64,000 nt of DNA from Naganishia liquefaciens (GCA_013423385.1 BLZA01000057.1:311533-375532), one strand, 5' to 3'. Numbered from the stretch's first letter, positions 36,074 to 48,997 are shown. Notes: generated by a model from the letters alone, not told the origin. Numbers and translations: made by a program.

Positions 36074-36298
36074 CGTATTAGGCGGAGTTACTAGCGAGGT
36101 GTATGTATAGTGTTCGAGGCGTTTCAAAGCCTTGACCAGTACCCAGCGTGAATCCGGTTTCCTTCCTCGTCGCTCGATGTACTCTTGAGAATCCGGCTTG
36201 AGCAATCGCACGAGCTCTATGACATGGGTATATCTCACTATATGTACAAGCATGAGTAGTCCGCAACCTCTATAATGCCATTCCGATGTGATCTGTCT

Positions 36299-37531
36299 CT
36301 AAGGTTTGAGCATACCCTCCATGCTGATTCCCGAATTTGATCGGACATCCAGCTGGTAGCTATGACTGCGGTCGATGTGATCAAATACGATCGGCGGCCA
36401 AAATACGGTAAAGCATGCAATGCAGAGGAAGATCGGCAGCGCATCGAGTGCGTAAAAGTAGCCTTCGTGGGTAGCGAGGTATCCAAAATAGCCCTGGGCG
36501 TACTCGGCGATACGGAAGAAGGATCGGACCTGTGTAGCGGGGATCAGTATTTGCCTGGCTTGGCGAAAAAGAAAGGAGATTGCAACTTACGAGATACCCG
36601 GCACATGTCGCCAGCAAGACACGGTACATGAGCGTCCAGTCCCGTCGCCATGCGAATCTTGAGCCATTTTTGCGCTCGTGCGCGGCCTGGTGCCATTTTT
36701 CGGGTGCTGCCTTGCGTCTGGAATGGATGGTCAGTGTTGCTGCGAAGAATAAGAGCATTTCGCTTACATTTTCATGCCGAATACGGTCAGGAGGAGCGTG
36801 AAAAGTGTGAAACTACAAGCTTGTGCAATGAGACCAACCAAGGAGATCTATGAGATGTCAGCCTCTATCGGGTTCATGCGCTAAAGGACTCACGGTCTCA
36901 CCGGTACTGGCGATGCTGCCGCCAGCAGAAGCCATACCGCCACCGGCTGCTTGGAAGAGGAAAGTGACGATGTCGCTCCATACGAATAACCGCACAATGA
37001 TACGCGATTTGATAAAGAGACATCGTTCTTCGCCAAGATGCGTGGCGAGTCTCGGCAGAATGATGTAATTGTTGGCGATGAATGCACACGGCGATAGGAG
37101 GATGAACTGGGGAGCGTCAGCACGAGGAACATGCCATAGTGCGATCACTCACCAATGTCTGCGGGATGTAGACGGCTGTGCTTCCCGGCTTATAATGCCA
37201 TGCAACCCGACAACCCCAGCCCACGACCATGGCAAAGGATCCGATTACGAGCGCCAGCATGTAACGTTGGCGGCCATGGCGGAACCAATCTATGTGTTTC
37301 AAGGTGAGACCGGGAATTCATGGAAAGGAGGTGCTGCTCCCGATCGTTTGGTCACGTACTCGCGATGAAGATGAACATGGGAACTGCATACAGAATCAGC
37401 CCTATCACTGCGAGTGCCAGGTTCGGAATGAAACCGAAGCTGGGACGTAGGAGCGTAAGTACAGCGGTGGATCTGGGAGTCGCAGATACGTACAGGCCCT
37501 GTGTATCGGGATCAGTGACAGTGACAGCCAT
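36299..37531 (-). CDS. RTA1-family membrane protein
   Basis: Seven exons (37494-37531, 37360-37439, 37153-37289, 36894-37106, 36768-36847, 36591-36717, 36299-36529) give 301 residues with about seven membrane helices. The RTA1/RSB1 family is fungal and linked to resistance to 7-aminocholesterol or sphingoid bases; some members move lipids. Motifs: FGFIPNLALAV, LLSPCAFIANNYIILPRL, FVWSDIVTFLFQAAGGGMAS and, near the end, RSFFRIAEYAQGYFGYLATHEGYFYALDALP. The first intron (54 nt) is in frame without a stop and could be retained. It is divergent from a Zn2Cys6 factor. Confidence 0.88.
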
Positions 37532-38164
37532 GATGTTATCGGGTGACCGGTTGATTGAGCGGTGGAACGTGGATGTTCTCTTGCAGCGTCAACGTTCGCG
37601 TTTGCGAGTTGGTAGGCGTTTCTGGAGACGACGAGAGCTCATCGTGAGAGGTGTGACTAATCGAAGCCCGCTATATAGTTCTGCGAAGGAAACATCCCTC
37701 CGTCCCGTGGTCTCTACTTTTGCGAATCATGTCTTGCGTTGACCCAAATGTTCGCGTCGAGCCATGGAGCACTGGTCTCGGATCCAGATATGAGTAATCT
37801 CCGTCGGCGCCGTCGGGCTCGCGACGGCCTTGAGAGCGGCGTCAGCTGTGGGCCGCTTCAGCTCGTCGCATACCGCGTAGGAGTCCGCAGGAGCACAGCG
37901 GGGGATTCGGTACATCTTCACTCTCATCAGAAAAGTCACTCCGTCGGACTTGCTATCGAGGCGTTTCACCACGGCATCGCGCGGTCGCCGCGGCAGGCTA
38001 CACAGCAAAGTTCGAACCGCGACTCACCAGGTTTCCTTCGGCCCACCTTCGATCCGCGCGACAGCGAGGTGACAAACAAACAACCGGCCCGGCGCGATAA
38101 GCCGCGACGCAATGATCTCCAGCGAGGCACCTTGATCCCTCAGGCGAACTGTTTGCTGGGCAAT
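37532..38164. promoter_or_regulatory. Divergent promoter, RTA1 / Zn2Cys6 factor
   Basis: 633 bases between two start codons. It contains several CGG/CCG triplets (for example near 37549-37552, 37806-37813 and 38084-38087), the half-sites preferred by Zn2Cys6 proteins, but no clear inverted or direct pair was verified. Confidence 0.4.
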
Positions 38165-40485
38165 ATGGAGGATAGCCAGGATCTCGAGGGATCCAGTCGT
38201 CCGGGATCCTGTCGGCCAGACGTAAGTTGAGGTGTGCCGCTTTCAGAGTCTTAGCTCATTCCGCATTGTATGCAGGAGCGACCGAAGAAACGCAGCAAGC
38301 AGGTCCGTGTCCTTCTTCAGTTGACAACCTCGACTTACTGGTCCACCAGGTCATCGCCTGCGATCAATGCCAAAAGAGGAAATCGCGGTGTGAACTCATA
38401 ACGGAGAAAGGTGAGTCATGTAGAACGATGAAAGCCGAGTTTCCGCTCACATTCCCTCAGGCTGTCGCCGATGTGTGGTTCTGAAAACACCATGCTCTCT
38501 TATACCCTTGAGCGGAGAATACACGATCCCGCATTCATCACAACTCGCCGAGGCATCGCATTCGACACCGCCGCCGAGTGACTCGCAGAGACTACAGAGA
38601 ATCGAGGAGGCCATTGCCGAGTTGACCAGGCTCAGCCGAGAATCCACGCAACACAGGAAACGCCCTCATGCCGCACTTGCCGCCGAGAAGGGAAACGAGC
38701 CCGCTAATGCTGCGACGGACATGGTCTCACTTGATTGGACTCAATTGACTCTTGAGACTCAGTCGTTCTCGTCAATTGCCCGAATAACAAACACCTGCAT
38801 GGGTCTGGCGACTTCGAGCGCATTCCGTGACCCGGTGGAGCTTGGAATCGTCTCGTTCATGGAAATGCAATACATCTACTCAAAGTGAGTCGTTATTCAG
38901 ATACCAATTATGCTTGTCTAATTCGGAACAGATTCAAAGAGGACTTTGCCCGCCTTTTGCCCGTGTCCAAATACCTTGTCGGCGGCTCTGCCGAAACGCC
39001 AGACCATCCCTTCTTACGTTCGGTCATTTTGCATCATGTCGCAGCTCGAGCGGGTCGCTCTGCGGTGCTGTCGCAAACCCAATGTCTCCAAACCTATGAA
39101 TGCATTCAAGACAATATCACGACCATGCAGACCACCGAGCCCAGCCGCGACATCCTCAGAGCGCTCCTGATACTCAGTTATTGTCCAAACCGCCGGCATG
39201 AGCCACTGTTTGCCGCGCCGGATCCGTTCAGAGCGGCCGTGTCTGCATACGATGCCGCCAGAGACTTGTGTCTAGATCTACTACCCTCACGACTCGTGGG
39301 GCTCAAAGTGGCGGATCTAAAGGATGAATGGACTCGTACTTTGTTGGATGACGCATGTCTCGTAAGCACTGCCGATTGGGCCAAGACGTTTCTGACCCTT
39401 GGTGTAGTGGTATGCTATCGCTCATCGATACACTTGGTATGTCAAGCAGTCTCTCGCCCATCTTGACTTCAATCTAATTCCATTACAGGGCCAACCTCAC
39501 AAAATCCATAGGCATCGAGACCGGCTTAACGTCAGACCGCTATATCGCGCACACACTACCTGCTTCGTTAGCACGAGAGACCGGGTCCGACGTTCTTGAA
39601 CACTTATTTGCCGAGTCATCGTTAATGGAAATCGTTGCTCCGCTTGTGCCCGTTTATCGAAAATACATCAGCAACTTTGGGGCAAGTCACAACCCCATTG
39701 AATTTGAAGAGGGACAGTCTCGTATGGAAGCGGCGCATTCCAGATTCACGATCTGGCGCACGGATCATCGGTCGTCAACCCGTAGGTCCTTGCTCAGGGC
39801 TATATAGCGATACTGACTAGGTCTAGTCAAATCCATGGAGCAACTCCTTACTAGCTCCTACTATGTGCAACTGTGCTTGAGCATAAAAATGTCGCTTGCT
39901 ATTCACTGCCTACCGAAACCGCTAGGCCCGGACTTTTTGAATCCATTACTGTTTCGTGCAGGTCAAGGTCTTGTTGCCGGAACGGCAGATCTTCTGGAAC
40001 GGATCGCCGCCGTCAATATCAACTTTGATGCCATTCCACACTACTTTTTGAACCTCACTTTCCTCCCTTTAGGACTGGCTCGAAGCTTCAACCTGACAGA
40101 CATGGCGAGCGATACTTTTATGCTGAAAGAAAGCACGCTCCAGGCTGTTGGGAAACGCCTGCGTCGATCTCATCCGTCAATACCTTCGCTTTTACCTCGG
40201 TTCGATACAGCAGTGAATTTGCGTGGCCATGGCGACACACCGACCCCAAGTGAATCATCTCTCAATGCGCAGTTCTCGAATTCTGCTTCTCAGACCGGTC
40301 CTGCACCTCAGCCTTTTCCCGAAATTCTCCAAGGTATGCTCCATTCCGACTTCGCCGCGTGGCCAGCGCATCTAGATCCTTTCGGGCTGAGCACCATGAT
40401 ATGGCCCGCAATGGATGGCACGCCACATATGGACAGGATTGACGAAGTCTCGGGACTCATGCCGTTTAGAAATGGTAATTCATAG
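38165..40485 (+). CDS. Zn2Cys6 fungal transcription factor
   Basis: Eight exons (38165-38221, 38276-38302, 38350-38410, 38461-38884, 38932-39361, 39408-39436, 39489-39781, 39827-40485) give 659 residues. The DNA-binding cluster is VIACDQCQKRKSRCELITEKG continuing GCRRCVVLKTPC, with the CX2CX6C pattern on both sides and a basic lead (RPKKRSKQ). The regulatory middle has DDACLWYAIAHRYTWANLTKSIG and long helices, as in the fungal transcription-factor domain. The cluster is split by two introns. The three very short first exons are fixed by phase. Target genes are unknown; the divergent RTA1 gene is a natural candidate. Confidence 0.87.
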
Positions 40486-40531
40486 TGTTTGACAATGGTG
40501 TAAACGATTTCCAAACCACAATGCATCTCTT

Positions 40532-43500
40532 TCAGGCAATGATCATATCGACGTCGATGCCAGCGGGCGCTATCGCGGTTGACGAGTTATTTGAAACAGT
40601 GCCGGTGCGCACTTCGCCCCATTTCACCGCCCCGCCGAGGTCGTCCGCAGGTGGTTGCCATAATCGGCTGAAAGGAAGTGAGCGGCTGCCAACAAATCTG
40701 TTGAGCGACTTACATAGTGTAGTCATCACTGCAAGAAGCAAACAGATTTGAAAACACGGGGTTCCAGGCGACGTCGGTGACCGCTGCACCGTGGCCTTCG
40801 AGGACCTCAAGCAATCCACCCGTGTCCTTGTGCCAAACGTACACATGGGCATCTGCGCGGGGTCAGAACAGCCAATCGGAAGGACAAAGACATACCTTCG
40901 CTCGCACTCATGACATAACCGCGCGAGTTTCCCGCAAAGCAGCTGTGCAAAAGCACGCCATCCCGCTGAACATGACCAGTATACTTGCGCACGAAGTGCA
41001 ACGTATCGTCCCTGAATTGCCATAATTGTAATTCCTGCGCGGTGTGTGTCAGCGCTGAAGGCGGTTGAGCCGACGACTTACAGAATTTGTAAGACTGAGC
41101 AATATCTGCTCTTCGTCTGGGGACAAGGACATGCACGTCACTTCTCCGCTGATCAGGCGTCGGCTAGCGGAATGTCAGAACGTTCAACGGCATTGCGAGT
41201 GCCGACCAGCGTACCCTTTCTCCACCCCTGGACAGTTCAAGTCGTACAAGATCAACGTCCTCTGCATGAGTTCCAGATCGCTGTCTGTCTTCAAATTTGG
41301 TGGTTCATGACCGTTGATGGCGGGAGGTTTCTGATCTGGTGTACGCGAGGCGGCAGGAAGAGGGTGATTGGATGTATGACCAGGCTGTGAAATGAACCCG
41401 GCGGCGATGAGTCGATTGCGAGATGGACAGATCAAGAGGCTTTCTATCCGAAGTGGACTGGTGTTGATGGTGGATCGCAATGTGCCGCTCCAAGTCTATG
41501 ATGGGTCAGCCGACGTCGTGCCAAAGAGAGATGAACTTGCCCAGTAAACCAATGTCATGTCATGTGAGGAGGTCACGAAGCCTTGATGATCTGGTAACCA
41601 CTTGACGGCGGCGATCATGTCTTTGTGAACAGCATTCTGCTCCAAGAGGAGTGATCCGGACTACTGGGCCCATTAGCGATATTCACAGATCACACAGAGA
41701 GCGTACCTTGGTGTCCCAGAGATAGAATGTATTCTCACATGTCACTACAAGTCGACTGTCATCGGGAGAATATGCGATGGAGCTGATCGGATCCTTATGG
41801 CCAGAGAGCGATGCAATTTTTTCACACTTTCGCACGGGTGTGGGCTGTGCGGCGTAAGTAAATGCATGTTACGATGGAAAATGACGTACGCCGACTTCCC
41901 AAATGACTACCTGCCCATCTCGTCCACCCGTGGCTAAAAAACGACCGTCATGACTCCATTCCAGCACCCAGACCTCGTCTGTATGTTCCGTGAGGACATG
42001 CGTCGTCACGGTTGGGAATGATCCCCGTTTGCAAGAATGGTTTGACAACAGCGTCATGGCAGGCTCATTGTTATGATACGAGCACTCCAGTTGCTGGTAT
42101 TTTCTCGCCTGGTCGAACAGAGTAGCAAGCCGTTTCGGCGGCACAATGATTCCGGATGGCATGAGCTCTGCGAGAATCAGCGGGAGTAGACGAACCCAAG
42201 AATGGACTTACCCTGCAGTTGATACAGTAACCGCAACCGCGATTCACCTCGTGCACCGTCCCAGCCTCGTTCTTCATACAAAGCGATCTTCCCCTTGAAC
42301 AGGCATCTATGCAGAACTCAGCTTCGGTGTCTTTGGTTGGAGAAGGTACCCACCTTGATAACGCATGTAATTTCTCCGACTCGGCAGCGATCGGAGCCAG
42401 TTGATGTCGCAAAACGCTGAGTGCCCTGTTCTGCTGTTCCAATTCCAAAAGCTCAAAGTACTTCTGCTCGTAAATCTTGAAGATTGCTTGGCGACCAATG
42501 CTATCTTCCGCCGATGGTTCCCCTTGGCGGTCGGTATCCGGTCCCAACTCGTCAATGCTGTTAGATGATGCAGCAAGCCCAGTATCGAGACTACCTGACG
42601 GCGTGAGTCCGCCTCGTCCGAATCCGCTAGAGGGCGAGATTGCCAGTCCAGAGCCGGGAATGGTGTCCTCTTTGGATCCTGCGATCGTGATAGGAGTCGA
42701 GCCGGGAGTTGTCACATCCGAATTGTCACCACTGCGCCTGCCATACGAAGTGAACGAATTCTTCCTCCTTAACGGTAAACGATCTTCCGGCTGTACGACG
42801 CCGAGTGACTCGAGAAGCGTAATGGATTCGCTCCAACGTCCACCGAGAATTGCATTCCGCAGAGCCGTGGCAAGCTGGTTCTCCTCTTCGTACCCTGACT
42901 CCGCACGTAGTACCTCGGCGGTTTGACTGATACAATGAGCCTCAGTTGAGTGCGACCCGAAAGACGTACCTGTATCCCACTTCCCGCAGCGCCTGGAGCA
43001 TCAGTCGGACGAACTCCTCCCGCTTGACGGGCATCACGTGTCCCTCTGTGCTCTTCTTTGACACCTCGCTCTGACCGTCTTCCAGATCCAAGTCACCGTC
43101 CTTCGCTTTGCCCTTGCCCTTGGCATCCACTTCTTCCACCGAGATACCGGCCCGTACTGCATCGTCGGGGTACATCCATTCTCCTGGCAGGTCCGCCCGT
43201 CTTATTCTCGCCGAAAGGGATGCCCCTGATCCGATACCGCTTGTAGAGGCTGACTTTCCATTCATCTCTGGCTCGTAAGACTGTATCTCGTTGACAACTT
43301 TGGCTCTTTTGTGCTGCTGCGTATCGCCAGAACCAGCTTCACCGGACTCGCTGCGTCGTCGACGTAAAATTCCCCGAGGCTGGTTCTGCGTTACAGAATC
43401 GATTGATTCAGAAATCTTGCGAGATCGATGGTTGACAGGAGATCCTTGTGATACGTGGTCTCGATGATCGGCCCGGTTGGCAGACTTAGTGGAATCGGAA

Positions 43501-43649
43501 GTGATCGTCGGATGTTCGGGTATATAGGAAGATGAATGTGACGATGACGTGATGGGCAGTCCTACGTCCTGATCCGGGACTGCTTGGGTTCACAGTAGGG
43601 ACTGTGCTCTATGAAAACTGCGCGTCAGTGAACGATCCTCCTCAACCAT
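40532..43649 (-). CDS. GID7: GID7/WDR26-type WD-repeat protein
   Basis: Exons 42970-43582, 42354-42926, 42212-42306, 41890-42167, 41707-41844, 41541-41660, 41215-41495, 41082-41163, 40896-41034, 40714-40852 and 40532-40667; a first exon 43619-43649 is tentative because its intron would be only 36 nt. About 874 residues. Gid7/WDR26 is part of the GID/CTLH ubiquitin ligase. In order: disordered Arg/Ser-rich head; LisH (EEFVRLMLQALREVGYSQTAEVL); CTLH-like IYEQKYFELLELEQQNRALSVL; IVPPKRLATLFDQA, ECSYHNNE, LTEHTDEVWVLEWSHDG; then WD repeats to LFASCSDDYTM. The intron 41496-41540 starts GCAAGT. Confidence 0.9.
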
Positions 43650-44168
43650 CGAGTCTGCTGAGTGCTGTCTTGATCAAACGAGCAGATGTGACCACATCAC
43701 AACTCATACGGCACGCTTCCTCACTTCGCGACACGACCGATGCCCTGATACTCACAATGACAAGCTGAAATCCAGTTGTACTGGGACAGGCCCTGGTCCA
43801 GGTTCCCGATAGCTGATTCGAAAATACCAAGATAGCTGACAAGAGTAGCGGAACAACTCTCACGCAAATGCAATTCCGTGTTCAGCGTCACGTCCGAGGT
43901 CTCAGGATGTGGATGGCTGAAAGTCCAGTTAGGACGATGCTAATGACCAGATATGACGAGTCGCCCTCCCAGGAGGTTGCCGACAGATGGCGACCTCGCG
44001 GAAGCAAAGGTCACGCCGTCGGCCTTCGCGCCGATGCGATACTAAGGATATCGATACGATGCGACGGCAACTTGGCAAGAATGCCAATTAAAGCTGCCTC
44101 AGAGCGTCACAGTGTCATTTTCCCGAACCTGCGCGATATGCCATTACAACTTAGAGACACAAGCCACA
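43650..44168. other. Intergenic, GID7 upstream and JIP5 3' flank
   Basis: 519 bases. A minus-strand frame near 43640-43863 reads like a signal peptide (RVVPLLLSAILVFSNQL) but starts with TTG and has no support. Confidence 0.45.
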
Positions 44169-45824
44169 TTACAAATCATCGAAGAACCCTCCGGCGCTCT
44201 GCTGTTTCTTCTCCTCCTTGGGCACCAACATGCCCACACCCATCTTCCGCTCGGCTTTGCGGTCCTTCCTTTTCTGCCGCTGTGCTGCCCTTTTCGCCGC
44301 CTTCCTGTCCTCAGCCGCATCGGAATCCGAGTCTGAGTCCTCGTTCTGAGTATCCTCCATGGCGGTATCTCCATCTTGATCCACCTCGTCGCCGTCCGCA
44401 GCCGTCATTTCGGCATCTGAATCTGAATCAACGTCACTCGCTTCGCCTGCCTTTTCCGTCGTCTCGCTCGCAACATCGTTGTCGTCGTCCTCCGCGACGT
44501 CCTCGCCGCCCTCCTCATCACTGTCCTCGAAGAGATCCGCAACATCCGTCAATTTGAGGGTGTCGTCATGCGAGACTGAGCCTAGCCATCTGAAATTCCT
44601 GTCAAGACGCATACGCTCAATAGGGAAGTCGCCGTGCGTTGCAATGACACCAACTGAGTGGAGTGAGTCACTGACGATAGCAGGAAACGAAGTAACTTAC
44701 GGAATTTGTTCGGATGGACCTGCATCACCCGGATCATGCCGTCTTCGGAGCCGGTCGCTACAATGTCTGGTGTTAATGCCACTATGGCCTCCACCGATGC
44801 AGGGTGTCTGCACCATGTCAGCAAAATTTCGCGAGACGGATGGCATACATACCCCATGATACGATCCACGGAATCTTGCCAACCCTTCTGCCGCTCGAAG
44901 ACGCTCAATACACCCAACTGCGTTCCAACGACGTGTTTCGTTCCGCTGATCGGGCTGTCAGCCCCGACTTTTTGTCCGGAAGAATCCACTTACCCTTTTA
45001 TTGACACGATCGAGAGCAACTCATCCTCCTGATCGTCTGATACTGCGAGCGGTGTTGTGGAATTCGACCGCACATCGATTACCGATACCGTTCCATCTCC
45101 GCTACGAGGTCATAAGCGGAGCTTGAAATCAAAAAGACGAAACTTACGAAGTGCTAACGAGTTGCTTCTTGTCGTCCAGGAACACGAAATCCGAAATGTA
45201 TTCCCAATGATGTCCGTACTCTCTGACAGCATCTTTCTGTCTGTGGTCCCAGAGCTGAGAACAATGAGCTTAAGCATTCCAGAAGACACTCAGACATACC
45301 TTTATCAGACCTTCATCGTCTCCAGTCGCAAGAAGGTTTCCAAAGCAATTTGCTATACGATTGACAGGCGCACTAGACAGAGATGAGCGAATGCCAGAAG
45401 CAGGGCCGCGAAACATACCCATGTGCCTCTAATCTCTCTTCAACCACTTTTCCCGTAGCGGCATCAAGTGCACTAAAAGGCTTTGAGCTTGCGCTCCTTG
45501 ATAATACGACTGAACATACTGTAATCCACCGGCCTTCCCACATCCCCATACTCTCTTGCCGTCTTCCTGCACCTCCAGACTCCTCATGCATTTTTTCGTC
45601 GGCCGTGTGCTCCAGACAGCCTCTGGGTCATGTGTGGCCTCTCCTGTTGACGAATCTGTCTCATCAGCGTATCGGAATGCCTTGATTTCACCCGTGAGCA
45701 GGGAAGCATAAACAAGAGGCTCCGAGGGATGGAACGAGAGATCGAACGGCTGCGATGAGGGTTAACAACAGTCTTGCTCAAATGCATGCTTGCTCACTTG
45801 ATTCTCAAATTTTATATCCGGCAT
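44169..45824 (-). CDS. JIP5: WD-repeat protein Jip5/WDR55
   Basis: Nine exons (45798-45824, 45520-45749, 45419-45472, 45300-45372, 45148-45254, 44994-45101, 44853-44945, 44701-44807, 44169-44653) give 427 residues. Jip5/WDR55 is a nucleolar WD propeller needed for rRNA processing. Blades include PFDLSFHPSEPLVYASLLTGEIKAF, GLHALDAATGKVV, ANCFGNLLATGDDEGLIKLWDHR, SGDGTVSVIDVR and IVATGSEDGMIRVMQVHP, ending WLGSVSHDDTLKL. A long acidic, Ser/Asp-rich region and a basic tail (KRAAQRQKRKDRKAERK) follow, as in the family. Confidence 0.9.
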
Positions 45825-46140
45825 TTCGAGGGTTCAGACAGATGCGGTATGTCGCTGTGAGGCAATGAAGCTCTGATGGTCTGGCGTAGCTTACGACTTC
45901 CTGGTCACTTCAGTACTTCGTGATTCACAGGTCTTCAACTCGGGTCACGTGACACGATCGCAATTTCGCTCATTTCGGATATCGCCGTTCGGGAGTGGAG
46001 TTTGACAAAGTAAACAACATGCCTGTGTGCCCGTTCGCCCGTCTACTCTTGGCCTTGACGCTGTTTTAAGTCTGTGCGCCATCGGTCGGTGGCCAAAAGG
46101 ATAAGCAGCGCAGACTCAAAGTCCCTTTGCTTCAAATACA
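45825..46140. promoter_or_regulatory. JIP5 upstream region
   Basis: 316 bases without coding character. Confidence 0.4.
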
Positions 46141-46554
46141 ATGACCGTCCAGGGTTCAGCATGGGGATTCACTCCCCGGCCTGTCGATCTTGCAAGATAT
46201 TTCAGTTCATCTCAGAGACTTTACGCGGATTTTCTAGGAATTCAGGCAAAAGGAGTTAGATTGCCAGGTCTACATCTCAAGGCCAATCTTGCCATATCGC
46301 AGTCACTGACGGTATACGAGAATGCTACATCCACACACGAGACATATGAGAAATGGCTACAATAGGCGATTCACAGCAGTACCTGTATTGAAGCTAATGA
46401 TGATTTCTTGCCTACCGAGCAGGTCATTGTGACGGCAACAAGCTCACCCTCCGATATATCTGAGTGGCTATCGACTCAAGACAGCTCTGCTTGGCCCTCA
46501 TTGATCGGTCCACTCTCAGCTGGACGTCACAGCGCCACAGCGGATCCGCGATGA
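46141..46554 (+). pseudogene. Possible decayed ORF, unrecognised
   Basis: An ATG frame of 74 codons (MTVQGSAWGFTPRPVDLARY...) ends with TAG at 46363 and the same frame then stays open for another 62 codons to TGA. Residues are protein-like (helical LKANLAISQSLTVYENATS), but no family is recognised and no intron removes the stop. It may be a relic or chance. Confidence 0.25.
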
Positions 46555-47042
46555 TGCACACCCCAACGCATCTTCCCTAGGTGACCCAAAGCGATATCGA
46601 ATGCAAGCAATAGTACTTGCACAGGGGCCGTGTATGGAGATGATAGGATTCTTGGGAAAGCCTGTGAACATTCTCCTGAGTGCTATCTTGATTCAGGGTG
46701 TGCATTTATACGATTTCAAGGATGTCCACCAATTTCTGAAGCGAATGTTCCGGGAAACTAGATGCACAAAGAGTTGAATGATGACTCCCTTCTCTCCCGA
46801 TGACCCTGAATCGTCAGACCGCTGTGATCCATGATTAGACTGAATGCAACCTTTGCGTATCGGTTAACCCGGAAAAGTCGGCTATGGTATCGCGACCTGC
46901 AGTGTCCCAATCTCTCGTTAATGAGTGGAAGCTAATGTCTCACTTGCCGATCGAGCGCTTCATCATGCTTGATTATTCAACGAGATCCTTCTCTGCCAGA
47001 TCGGAATAGCTTTCTGCAGAAGGGGTCTGAAAGCGGTAGGAC
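46555..47042. other. Intergenic, upstream of the BCS1-like gene
   Basis: 488 bases, short broken frames only. Confidence 0.45.
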
Positions 47043-48997
47043 ATGGCAAATCCAGAAGAGTCATACCCAGACCTGGGCTTGATTCCGATTGAACAGCCGA
47101 CAATCAGGCGCTCGCCGAAAACGGCACTACTCTCGTTTATTCACGAGATCACTGATTCCGGTGCTGTCCGCGATGGTTTCAAGTTGATCGTGGTCGGTGG
47201 AATCCTGGAGGCTTCACGAAGGGGTTTAGGGCTGTTATTACGGCAAGCTTACTATTGTGTGATCTTTTCTTTCTGCTCTGGCCATAACTGATGATTAGCC
47301 ACATAGACGCAACGATCGAAGCGATCTTCACCGAGGATGATCCCGCCTATCGCTGGATCATCGGATGGCTCTCGGTTCCCGAACGTCAGAGTGACGCGAG
47401 AAATTTCGAAGTGGTGTCAACAAAGTATCAAGAAGGAGGGCACGATGCCGTCAAGACTGGAGATATCGAAAAGGGAAGCTCAGGTCTGGCTTTGATTCCC
47501 GCATTTGGTGAGCAAAATCGAGAACCGATGGCGGACCTTGAAGCTGAGAAGGTTTCGCAGATCATCCTCGATACATTCGCTTTGAAGGTCGTCTCTACCG
47601 CTTTGAGCGTTATAGCGAGAACAAGACGTTTGGAGATCCCGTAGCCATGCTCAAAGTCAGGTATGCGGCTGTCGCCCTCTCCTATGCGCATCTAATCCCT
47701 TACACAGCGTCCTCTCCCGCTCGCAGAATGCCATACATCGCCTTATCGCCTCAGCCTATTCGCTTGACCAAGCGCATACCGCAGCTCGTCTCGTGACATA
47801 CACCCCAGCAAAGGGCAATACATATTGGCATGAGACGTCTTCGCGTCCGGCACGCAGTCTCCAAAGTGTGGTGCTGCCGAGCGGCGTAAAGGAGCGCGTC
47901 GTTGTGGATCTCGAAGAATTTCTGGGAGGAGCCAAGTGGTATGCGGAGAGAGGTGAGTGAAATCAATGCCGATAAGGGGACTTGCTCACTTTTGATACAG
48001 GAATACCGCATAGAAGGGGTATGTCAGGTCATCTCTGTCTTTCCGTCGGCTCATAGCCATCTTAAGGATATCTCTGCTACGGCGTACCCGGCAGCGGTAA
48101 AACCTCTCTAATTAGTGCGATCGCTGGACACTTTTCGCTTCCCGTGTACATTGTAAATCTCGCGCAATCAGGGTAAGCAGTCCTCCCTTCTTTGCGCAAA
48201 ATGCTCACACGCCGGTTCTAGATTGGACGATAGCTCCCTGGCGGAGTTGATTGGACTGTGCCCTCCAAGGTCTATTCTCTTGATGGAAGACATGTGAGCG
48301 GGCTCTCGCCCGAAGACGCCGTCATCTTACCCTTTACGCAGAGACTGCTGTTCGACGAGTCGGGAAGTCGAACCCCGGGAATCGAGCGGTGCGATCGAGA
48401 AGCGGATGGACGTATCGACAAAGGCATCCAACGTAACGTTATCGGGTCTCTGTATGTCTGTAAATTGATTCGCGATCCCGCTGACTCCTGACAAGTAAAC
48501 TGCATTGATGGCGTTGGGGCTTCCGAGGGCCGTATCCTGTGCGCGACAACGTGAGCATCAGCTCTGTGGGCATGTATTTTGGCTAATCTGCGAGCGACCA
48601 GAAATCACGTCGAACGCCTTGATCCTGCCCTGAAGAGACCTGGTGCGTCAACAGAAACACTGCTTCATGAACACAGTTAACGATGATTCAGGCCGAATGG
48701 ACGTGTGGTTCGAATTCAAGAACGCGACTACAATACAAGTACGCACGCGAGACCGATGAACACAGCGAATACTGACATTCTCCATGGCAGGTACGCGACT
48801 TGTTTATAAACTTTTACCCCGCGCAAGCGGACGCCGAGCCCAATTTTGCGTTGGCGGATCGGTTCGCAGAGCAAGTGACCCCCGACGCGTTTTCAGTGGC
48901 GGCGATACAAGGGTTCTTGATGCAGTATCGATCGCAGCCGGAGGGAGCGGCTGCGAACGTCGGCCAGTGGGTAGCTCGAGGTGGTAGGGCGGATTAG
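47043..48997 (+). CDS. BCS1-type AAA ATPase
   Basis: Twelve exons (47043-47242, 47299-47507, 47561-47660, 47708-47952, 48001-48018, 48067-48172, 48222-48293, 48342-48451, 48496-48550, 48602-48642, 48692-48738, 48791-48997) give 469 residues. BCS1 proteins insert the Rieske protein into complex III in mitochondria; fungi have several paralogues of unknown role. A short hydrophobic stretch (FKLIVVGGIL) precedes the BCS1 domain (YRWIIGWLSVPERQ, FEGRLYRFER). AAA motifs: CYGVPGSGKTSL, ILLMEDIDCC, TLSGLLNCIDGVGASEGRILCATTN and LKRPGRMD. One exon is 18 nt. The first intron fits only with a GCAAGC donor. A paralogue rather than BCS1 itself is possible. Confidence 0.87.

Noticed and set aside
39408-39466. 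Apparent frameshift in the Zn2Cys6 factor near 39437
   Set aside because: Resolved by a GTAAGC intron at 39362-39407, which gives the conserved ALWYAIAHRYTW-like segment in phase with the next exon.
43642-43863. Signal-peptide-like minus-strand frame upstream of GID7
   Set aside because: Begins with TTG and has no downstream domain; overlaps likely promoter sequence.
43868-44557. 229-codon plus-strand frame, Arg/Pro/Ser-rich
   Set aside because: It is the mirror of the acidic tail of JIP5 on the other strand; JIP5 has homology and proper splice sites, this frame has none.
47291-47644. Frame running through the second intron of the BCS1-like gene
   Set aside because: The tail after 47507 loses BCS1 similarity; splicing 47508-47560 restores it exactly.
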